A stretch of DNA of 64,000 nt. It comes from Piezodorus guildinii. Lineage: Eukaryota; Arthropoda; Insecta; Hemiptera; Pentatomidae. Made by a program: the position numbers and the translations under genes. Numbering within the stretch: position 1 is the first letter of the stretch; each line of letters begins with the position of its first letter. The notes under the pieces were generated by a model. The model made no database searches. It had not been told where the DNA came from and saw only the letters and a program-made list of their open reading frames with translations. The DNA is taken from assembly GCA_023052935.1 (NCBI GenBank), contig CM041292.1:146630439-146694438 (forward strand), written 5' to 3'. Shown here one piece after another: positions 56,644 through 64,000 of this stretch.

Positions 56644-57300
56644 ATTTTTTATCATTCAACAATCCTATTAGTAAACTGAAATTCTTCCTTAAACCACTGT
56701 TCTAGTCTTATGCCTCAAGTATTGGTAATTTTGTTAAGTGTTTTGGATGAATAGGTAACTGTTCCAGGTATAGAATGCCAGCGAGCCATATTTCTTTTTA
56801 TAATCGCATTACGGACTGTATATTAATAATTTAATAAAAATAAATATCATTTAAGGTCTTTTGGGTACGATATTTCGGCAGAAGAGCAAAGTATCTGATT
56901 GAGGCAAAAATTATCCTGAAGAATAGAGGCAACAAGAGCCCAAACTACTTGTTCATTTTTTACCCTTCAATAATCCTATTAGTAAACTGATTTTTTCTTA
57001 AGCGACTGTCCTAGTGTTTCTTATGCCTTAAGTATTGGTAACTTTGTTAAGTGTTCCAGGTATAGAATGCCAGAGAGCCATATTTCTTTTTATAATCGCA
57101 TTATGAACTTTATAATAATAATGTAATAAAAAGAAATATCATTTAAGGTCTTTTAGGTTTGCATAATATAAAAGGTTTTGTATCTAATGTAAATAAACGA
57201 GCTAATACGGAACACGATATTTCGGCAGAAGAACAAAGTATCGGATTAAGACATAAATTATCCTGAAGAATAGAGGCAACAAGATCCCAAACTACAAACA
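56644..57300. repeat. Diverged tandem duplication, about 300-350-bp units
   Basis: Unit 1 (56644-56948) and unit 2 (56950-57300) share in order CAATCCTATTAGTAAACTGA, AGGTATAGAATGCCAG, GAGCCATATTTCTTTTTATA, ATCATTTAAGGTCTTTT, CGATATTTCGGCAGAAGA and TTATCCTGAAGAATAGAGGC. Unit 1 has an extra block near GGATGAATAGGTAACTG; unit 2 has an extra 55-60 bp containing AAAGGTTTTGTATCTAATG. Confidence 0.9.
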
Positions 57301-57341
57301 AACCCCGAGGCCATCCATCCACTCATCCTTGCCTTCTTTTC

Positions 57342-57672
57342 TTTTTTTTTTTTTTTTTTTGTAAAAGAGTTTTTTCACTTGAGGTGCCGGTGAGGCCCGC
57401 TATCCGATCTAGGTATGGCTATTGATTTAAGACCTAGGCTCGAGGCGATAACATCTCACATCCAGCCAAATCGCGCAGGTATCAAGTTTTGTCCAGAGGG
57501 TGTCCTCAGCAAGTCTTTGAAGGGAGAGCTGTTCGGCCCACGGTATTGGCGGGAGCCGCGAGCGAGTTCTCTTGCGCAAGAAGACAGCAAAAACCATTGC
57601 GCAAAAGGTCCCGAATTTCGGGATTATAAGGGTAAACTCAGAGGTAGTTTAACGGAACATTTTTTTTTTTAG
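57342..57672 (-). mobile_element. GC-rich retroposon-like block
   Basis: A sharply GC-richer block (GGTGCCGGTGAGGCCCGC, TATTGGCGGGAGCCGCGAGC) is bracketed by a T19 run at 57342-57360 and a T12 run at 57661-57672. As a minus-strand insert it would end in poly-A at 57342. Open on plus over 57415-57672 but without recognisable domain. Could be a LINE 3' end, a SINE, or a retroposed RNA. Confidence 0.45.
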
Positions 57673-58870
57673 AAGATTTAACTTTCCTACCAACTCCGAT
57701 TTAGCCAAACATGGCGGGTTATTCGATAAGTCGTAATCTATTTTAGCTAGAGTGAGAAAGTCATTCCTTGTGTGGAACGAAATACACTTCGAATCAGTGC
57801 CGTTTTTCTGTTGTGAGGAGTGAACCCTTAAAAATCATTATAAATTGTTAATTATTATTTATTTATATTTAGAAGAAATGACAAGAATGAGGATTGGTCA
57901 TAACAATCTATCACATAAATATTTAATCACAAAGAAGGACCAGCCAGCATGCCGAAACTGTGGTGATACAAAAAAAAAAAAAAAGAAGTGATCCATAAAA
58001 TAGAGGACTGCATAGCTCTACAACAAGCATTTGAATACCATAACATTCCCCGAAGCTTCAGATAGCTTAATTGAACTGCTTAAAAATAAAATAAAACAAA
58101 GAAATTAAAAATAAATAAATAAAATAAACACAATTATTTCCTACAATATAATAATTACAAGTTAAATTTTTACCGAGGAACACCCCATGAAATAATATAA
58201 AATTATCGAAATATGTTAAATATATAGAAAAAGTACATAGAAAATGAATATTTATTTATCTTATTTTATTTTTGTTGTTTATACAACAAAACCACAACAA
58301 GATACTAAGGAAATAATAACTCAGGAAAAAAAATATATAATTGATTAGATTTTCAGATATAGAAGAGTTGAATTTATTTATATTTCAATCAAATGGAAGC
58401 GCTATGGTAAAAATAATCATAAACAAATATTGAAGTTATTTTAAGTATTACAGTAAATTAGTTGAGCATCGGGATGGCATGTAATGTTGAAAAGCAATAT
58501 GAAATATGTGTATTAAAGTGAATGAAATAGTGTAGGTATTCAAGATTTTGTAAAGAATGAATTTGGATCGATAAAGTTATGTGTTTAATTTTCAAGGTGT
58601 ATGATTAATTATATAATAAAATAGGAACCATTGATTTTTAATAATAATTTAAAAAAATATTTTAATAATAAGTAAAATATTTTAGTTTTAGGATATATAT
58701 AAAGATGAGGCAAGGCCTCGAAACGTATAAGATATGATAATATTATTATCGATGATAAAATTTTTTTTAAAGAAAAAAAAGTACTATTGATGGAATTGAA
58801 TTGAAATATAATAAGATAATAAATTGTAGGAATTGACACAAGTAAGTATTTAATATAAGTAGATTTTTTT
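57673..58870. other. No gene recognised
   Basis: AT-rich; A-run at 57970-57983. Minus-strand frame 58609-58878 is AT-driven. Confidence 0.4.
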
Positions 58871-58993
58871 ACTTTCACTTACTATACATAGTAAGGGAAG
58901 TATTGCGATCGTGAAAATTTTCGAATTCCAGTTTTCAACGGAAATACACGTTTTAGGGTCCCCTGAGTCCAAAAAACCAAGTCCCGCAAAAAG

Positions 58994-59037
<44 letters not shown>

Positions 59038-59730
59038 TAACTCCCGGGCGGAAACGGTAAGTCCTATGAAACTGAAATTTCATATTTAAGACAACTATAC
59101 GCCCGAGACGTGACAAAACTTTTTTCATCAAGATGAGCTTACCAGAAGAGGCACTTTATACCATGCAGTTTGCACCTTTTTTCGATTTTCTCGAAAACGG
59201 TTCCGACGATTGATTAAACTCGCTATATCGATGTAAAATTTAATGGGCTTTAATATCATGTAGGTTTTATTTGGATAAAAATGGTCTGACAGGGCTTAAA
59301 TACCGATATTTTAATAATAATAATAATAATAATATCTAGATTATCTTGTTAACGATGATGAAAAACAGGTAAATATATAAATTGAATAAATTCGATACCC
59401 AACTAAAGGAGAAAACAGAAAAAATATTTTTTTAATGCAATTTTTCGTTTTTGAACATAAGAGCAGTAATATACATGTATGGTATACCGTTGGAAAGCTA
59501 AAGATTTTAGAAAAAATATCATCTCATACACAAGCTTTTAGAAGTTAATAGAGAGTGATGAGAAGAAGATAAAACTAACTGATTATTTTAGATAATAAAA
59601 GATTTTTTAATAAAACACATGTTTCTATATAAATTAAATTTATTTAATTCTTTAATAGTTTCACGTATTTTTAACTCTAACTCTATTTGAAAATTCTTTC
59701 ATTGATTTTTAAAATTGATGAAAGTGAAAG
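58871..59730 (+). mobile_element. ACTTTCACTTAC-family DNA transposon copy 5, with internal (TG)n
   Basis: Begins ACTTTCACTTACTATACATA and ends GATGAAAGTGAAAGT, so the ends are inverted repeats of about 12 bp. The best-preserved copy. A (TG)n of about 20 units at 58997-59037 replaces the short GTCTGTGTGTG of other copies. On the minus strand the codons GLGFLDSGDPKTCISVENWN are open, but no full transposase is present. Sequence past the right end (TCGTGTGTTGCCCGCAC) is shared with copy 3, so the true end may lie further out. Confidence 0.85.
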
Positions 59731-59756
59731 TCGTGTGTTGCCCGCACCAAATTTTT

Positions 59757-59960
59757 TTTTAATGAATTCTTTATTTGAATCAAATTACAGATATTTTTAC
59801 AGTTAAGTAGAAGTCACTATCCCACAAGTTCAAGCTCGTGTGTGGGAGAGGAGTTCACCTGCTGCAATTTAATAGAAGTTCAATAACAAACAGTGACACA
59901 GTACACAGTAAGAAACAATATAATACTTAAATAATATAAAAACAATAATTTTAAGTCAGC
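59757..59960 (-). mobile_element. LINE-like 3' UTR end (family X), minus copy
   Basis: Starts with a T-rich run and TTCTTTATTTGAATCAAATT; GTCACTATCCCACAAG and GAGGAGTTCACCTGCTGCAA are the inverse of the motifs at 15590-15735 and 61230-61355. Confidence 0.7.
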
Positions 59961-60236
59961 TATTAGTTTATTTTTGTCGCCATTTTAGTAGAAGCCTTTC
60001 CCCTTATCTCTTTCCTTCTCTTGTGGATTCCCCACTCTAGTATACGGTCTAACTTTTTAAAGAATAAAAATAGCATTCAGGGGTTTATTAAAGTATAATA
60101 ATTTAAAGAGATTTTAAATAAAAATGGACGAAATAGAATTTATTGAGTACTAATTTTTTATAAGGAACGAAAGATGAGAAAATAGCATCCATAAAAAGGT
60201 GCTTACTTACTATCTTTTATATGATGACTGTAATAT

Positions 60237-60420
60237 TTATCCTGAAATATTATCGACCGTTTCCACAAACTGACGGAATAAATTACATATTCGGAAATGG
60301 CTTCTGGGACTGACTTCATTATTCAAATTATTATTCAAATGAGCAATTAAATTGAAAACTGTTGATGTATGTTGAGAGGCCTGCAAGACTGCAAGGTGAG
60401 CGGCATTCCACCGTCCCGAT
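60237..60420 (-). CDS. Probable 3'-terminal exon, unknown protein
   Basis: Preceded on the minus strand by an excellent 3' splice site, TTTCTCTTATTTTCTTGTAG (60421-60440). The exon enters in phase 2 and codes for SGRWNAAHLAVLQASQHTST then VFNLIAHLNNNLNNEVSPRS and HFRICNLFRQFVETVDNISG before TAA at 60237. About 60 residues, helix-like, with varied codons and no similarity to transposon proteins that I recognise. AATAAA occurs downstream near 60147-60152 on the minus strand, supporting a gene end. Upstream exons would lie at higher coordinates and were not found. I cannot assign a function. Confidence 0.5.
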
Positions 60421-60779
60421 CTACAAGAAAATAAGAGAAAAGTCACAGCCTGGATAACAACAACCTGCGACCAGCATGAAAAATAATCGCAAGTGTAAGT
60501 GAAGTTTGTAAACAAAAATAATACTTAATTAAAGAACACAATCATATTGGGACCAAGACCAAAATATAGCTGGACGATACATCAGACATGTTCAAAAGCT
60601 ATTGCTTACAATAATATTCCTCCAAATTTTCAATATTTTCACACAAATCCTTGAAAGTATTCAAAATATTACTAAAACGTTAAAATCTTGACGAAATCTC
60701 TCAGTAAGGAAAAAATTGCTGAATTATTAAATTCAAATTACTTATCGTCTATACCAACCTATGTCATTCATTATAATTT

Positions 60780-61355
60780 TATTGCTTGTTTTGGATAATG
60801 TATTATAGCTTATAATTGTGTTTTGACATGATTTAAGTATTATATACTTTAAGTTTGCATTGTATATATGTATATGTATGCCTTATTGCTGTTTGATTTA
60901 TTTGTTTAGTAATTTACTGGTTCTTACTTTGTAATTGTAAACCTGTAGCTTTACAACCCGTGATGGGTTATGGGCTCAGTTTTTAAAGAGATTCGTGCTG
61001 TTTTACGGCCTATGAGGGTGCAAGGAGATCATTAGGCCTAAATCACACTCGGCCTCCACGTTTTCCCCCAATTTCGGGTACCCACTTTATAAAGGCTGGG
61101 TCTCCATACCCCAGTGTCGCTCCACTGCCAAAATCAAAGAATAAATAATTCTGCCTCAGCCGAGATTCGGACACGTGGCCCAGAGAGCAGTAGCCAAATC
61201 CACTAGACCACGCCGCTGAGTTATTGAACTATTGAACTGCAGCAGGTAAACTCCTTTCCCACACACCGGCTTGCTTCAGTGGGATAGTGACTTCTGGATG
61301 TGTGGTAAAAATGTACTTAATTTAATTTAAATAAAGAAGTTAGTAAAAAAAATAA
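60780..61355 (+). mobile_element. LINE-like 3' UTR (family X), split by a SINE
   Basis: TTTAGTAATTTACTGGTTCT (upstream part) and GCAGCAGGTAAACTCC, CACACACCGGCTTG, AATAAAGAAGTTAGT (downstream part) correspond to the copy at 15.4-15.7 kb. The poly-A-like end is AAAAAAAT at about 61345. Confidence 0.65.
60950..61219 (-). mobile_element. SINE family A copy
   Basis: ACCCGTGATGGGTTATGGGC, TTTCGGGTACCCACTTTATA and AATCCACTAGACCACGCCGC are the inverse of family A body and head. It interrupts a family X 3' UTR. Confidence 0.9.
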
Positions 61356-62500
61356 AAATAATAATAACCACTTCAAGTTAGCTGTACCATAACTTACACT
61401 AGTTTTAACTTAATCTGTATCATGCCTAAAGACAACAAGAACATAAAAAAATATTCTGCATTAACACTGGTCATATCATTATCATTATGGATAGTGTAAT
61501 ATCAACTGACAATGTATTAATTTATATCTTTTTTTTTTTTTTTATTGATATATATTACAATTTGTTACAAAATGAACAATAATAATATTGATATGAGACC
61601 ACATTCATACTATATATACAGAAAATTATAATAATAGTCAAATTACATAAAATAGAAAATAAATAAATTCATATACATACAATAAAATAATAATAAATAA
61701 AAAAAACAAAACAATAACCTATAATTGAGATAAATAAAAATTTGGCAAATAAATAAATATCATACAAACAATCATAACTATATACAATTTATATCTAGTG
61801 ATAATTATGTATTATCCCATTATCAAAGATGGATAATGTTTACAAGATAAAAACAAAAAAAAAATTGGAATATTTATTTTTAGCTATGATACAATGAATC
61901 GAAATCAGGAATAAAAAATTGAATTATAGATTCTGATAATGCAACAACGTTAAAAAAAATATTTTTTTTTTATTTCAAGACATTTTTTGCTTATCAATAA
62001 TAATAAGCTCATTTGCTGCAACAATGACATAATTCAAAAATCATAATTTTTTATTACATTTCCAAAAATGTATGTAAAGTGCCGTTTTTGTTTTTTCCCT
62101 AAAGGTCAATCGTACCATTCATGTTATTTAGAAATAAAGTTTCATAGACATGAATTCAGTACATACAACTTTAAACTTGTCTTCTGAAAAAATCAATAAT
62201 AGTTAATATTGGATGATAATTATCATAAAACCTAAACTGTCTAAAATTATATATCACGACGAAAATATAATGCCAAGGGTTAAACCTTGTCAAGAAAAAT
62301 AATGATTTTGGGAATGAGAGTTTGGTAAAATTTCACAAAGAAAATGAGATATTAGGAAAGAACCGGTGACAATAAGCGTAACTTACATTAAAGTACATAG
62401 TGTTGTAAAGCTGATCAGTCGTTATGAAGCCAATTACAAAAAATTTTCATGTACTTAATTAATTGCAATCACTTTTTTCAAACGAGGTATTGTTAAGATG
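61356..62500. other. No gene; possible inverted retroposon tail
   Basis: A T-run at 61530-61544 followed by TATTGATATATATTACAATT and low-complexity AATAAAT sequence to about 61790 resembles an inverted LINE 3' UTR. Nothing coding. Confidence 0.3.
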
Positions 62501-63060
62501 ATTCAATAATATCACTCAATCCTATTGTTTACGAAGTCCGGCTGCCAGTCCACTGGATATAAATTAATTACTCCACGGACTAAGCCTTAATCTAATCTAC
62601 ATTGACAGGATCTGAGTAGGAGGGAACGGTAATATAGCCAAGGAGAGCAGGTCCCGAGCAGTCTGTGGGATAGTCTTAGGCAGGTACGTCATCGGCCATC
62701 CGACTCAGAAGGGTGTTGGTCATCCTGGTGAGGTGGATTTGTGTCTTGTTCATCTGGGTGGCCGAAGTAAAACAATTACATTAATTCCCGGTTAAAGTGG
62801 CGAAGTCCTTGAAGCAGTATAAAAACAAATAACATTTTAACACAAATGACAGAACCGAGTATCTGTTCACAACACCAGGAATTTCATAGTTATAATCGAA
62901 AAAAAAAACCACCTATAATCGAAACCAAATTTTGGTGGAGATGGTAATCGTTCTTAAACTATAGGTTTTTCTACGAGTTTTGGAAATAAATTAAAGTGAT
63001 TTGAACAAAACGTCAGGCTTTTTTTTCTTTGATCAGATCTTCTGGTGATAACTGCTACAA
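62501..63060. other. Balanced island, no gene proven
   Basis: 62510-62830 (CGAAGTCCGGCTGCCAG, GGTACGTCATCGGCCATCC, CATCCTGGTGAGGTGG) is non-repetitive without a supported frame. Confidence 0.3.
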
Positions 63061-63314
63061 TATATATCGTCCCTACCATGTCAAACTAACGAATGTGAAA
63101 TTTTTTTTTTTGGCTCTTATAGGGCAAAACATTAAGCCTTGTTGCAAATCGTGGAATCTCTAACCCTATCAGGAACGCGGGAACTTACTTGAGCAAAAGC
63201 CTTTTTGGGAAAAAGGCTGATTTTGGATTCACCATTACGGGTTTTTTTTAGTTTTCTTCTTGAATAGTACCGATTTTCACATTCGTTAGTTTGACGTGGT
63301 AGGGACGATATATA
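63061..63314. mobile_element. MITE with 40-bp inverted repeats
   Basis: 63061-63100 and 63275-63314 are inverse complements with one mismatch (CATGTCAA versus CGTGTCAA equivalents), outer ends TATATATCGTCCCTACC. The 254-bp element has no ORF. TA at both ends would fit a Tc1/mariner-type target duplication. The interior holds a smaller hairpin GCCTTTTTGGGAAAAAGGC near 63199-63218. Confidence 0.88.
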
Positions 63315-63372
63315 GAAAGAATGAAATTCCCAGATGGAATAATCAGCTTCTCTTTATGAATAAATATGTGCT

Positions 63373-63439
<67 letters not shown>

Positions 63440-63468
63440 ATTATATAATATAATTTATATATTATTTA

Positions 63469-63491
<23 letters not shown>
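63373..63491. repeat. (TA)n microsatellite, interrupted
   Basis: Two TA blocks (63373-63435 and 63465-63491) around a TAATATAATTATA stretch; the right block abuts the poly-T end of a Jockey-type copy. Confidence 0.95.
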
Positions 63492-63499
<8 letters not shown>

Positions 63500-63882
63500 T
63501 TTTAATTTTATTTATTCAGAGAAATTTACAACTGTATTTATTAAATACAACAAGTAAATGGGACAGATTTGAGATTAAGACACATGATTGTCCTGTGGAG
63601 AAACTACCCATTGGTAGAACTCCAATGACCAATTTATGGTAAGAGATCTCTTGGCCATCTTCTTTTAAATCGCCTCGGTGGATTGTCAGGAATAGATGTT
63701 GAAGAGAGGTCACGGAAGCGGGTTTGAGTGGGCAGGAAGTTTGGAATGGAAGGAAGTATATCTGGATCGGACCAAGTCTTCAACTAATGGGATATTTAGG
63801 TCTTTATGGATAATTTTATTTGTAACAAAGTATGGAGCATTAAGGATTTTTCGAAGGATCTTGGATTGCAGGGATTGGATGC

Positions 63883-63886
<4 letters not shown>
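63492..63886 (-). pseudogene. Jockey-type LINE 3' end
   Basis: Begins with a T-run (63492-63503). GGCCATCTTCTTTTAAATCG, CCTCGGTGGATTGTCAGG, GGTCTTTATGGATAATTTTA and GGATTGCAGGGATTGGATGC are the inverse of the 32.2-32.4 kb coding end. It is cut at 63887 by a TA microsatellite. Confidence 0.82.
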
Positions 63887-63959
<73 letters not shown>

Positions 63960-64000
63960 GTATGTATGTATTTATGTATGTGTGTGTGTGTGTGTATAAA
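63887..64000. repeat. (TA)n then (TATG)/(TG)n microsatellite
   Basis: TA repeats to about 63951, then TATGTATGTATT and a TG run at 63980-63996, reaching the window edge. Confidence 0.95.

Noticed and set aside
58850..59131. Open frame with a Thr-His repeat as a host protein
   Set aside because: It is the (TG)n tract and body of a repeated DNA transposon read on the minus strand.

Overview
The window looks like a gene-poor, AT-rich stretch of an invertebrate animal nuclear genome, most likely an arthropod. This rests on intron-type splice sites around a class A GPCR exon, tRNA-derived SINEs, and Tc1/mariner, hAT, Jockey-type, RTE-like and Ty3/gypsy elements. I cannot name the species. Nothing bacterial, organellar or CRISPR-like is present. 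Host coding sequence is sparse. One 3'-terminal GPCR exon (minus, 45322-45594) is convincing. A probable terminal exon (minus, 60237-60420) and a possible internal exon (minus, 10088-10246) encode proteins I do not recognise. The rest is transposon sequence of different ages, TA-rich microsatellites, and several islands of balanced base composition that may be regulatory.

Layout. 0-10 kb: a 272-bp MITE, a broken mariner transposase, a 267-bp near-perfect palindrome, a LINE C-terminal scrap, and a DNA transposon copy carrying a tRNA-SINE. 10-18 kb: possible host exon, SINE and LINE fragments, an imperfect T-rich tandem array, and a 290-bp retroposon with an 18-bp target duplication. 18.9-20.7 kb: a DNA transposon (called here the ACTTTCACTTAC family) split by a 5'-truncated LINE and then a SINE, each with its own target duplication. 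21-26 kb: SINEs, a MITE, an RNase H remnant of a LINE. 26.6-28.2 kb: a young 5'-truncated LINE with an open 495-codon frame, a (TTA)n tail and a perfect 17-bp target duplication. 30.4-32.6 kb: two Jockey-type copies head to head, one split by an 858-bp hAT-like element. 33-35.6 kb: SINEs, MITE pieces and a long TA microsatellite.

35575-40425 is the best-preserved element: a 4851-bp Ty3/gypsy retrotransposon with two 276-bp LTRs differing at one base. It has gag, and a pol with protease, reverse transcriptase, RNase H and integrase; there is no env. The gag stop is directly preceded by the slippery heptamer A AAA AAC and pol lies in the -1 frame, so -1 ribosomal frameshifting is the likely way Pol is made. 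No tRNA-type primer site follows the 5' LTR. Instead the first bases after the LTR are complementary to a stretch inside the LTR, suggesting Tf1-like self-priming. Three single-base indels in A-runs break the frames.

40-64 kb: more SINE and Jockey fragments, the GPCR exon, three further ACTTTCACTTAC copies, a roughly 300-bp tandem duplication, a GC-rich retroposon-like block, a second probable host exon, a MITE with 40-bp inverted repeats, and terminal TA/TG microsatellites. A hammerhead-like core (CTGATGATG-CC ... GG-CGAAACG and variants) recurs in otherwise unrelated small elements.
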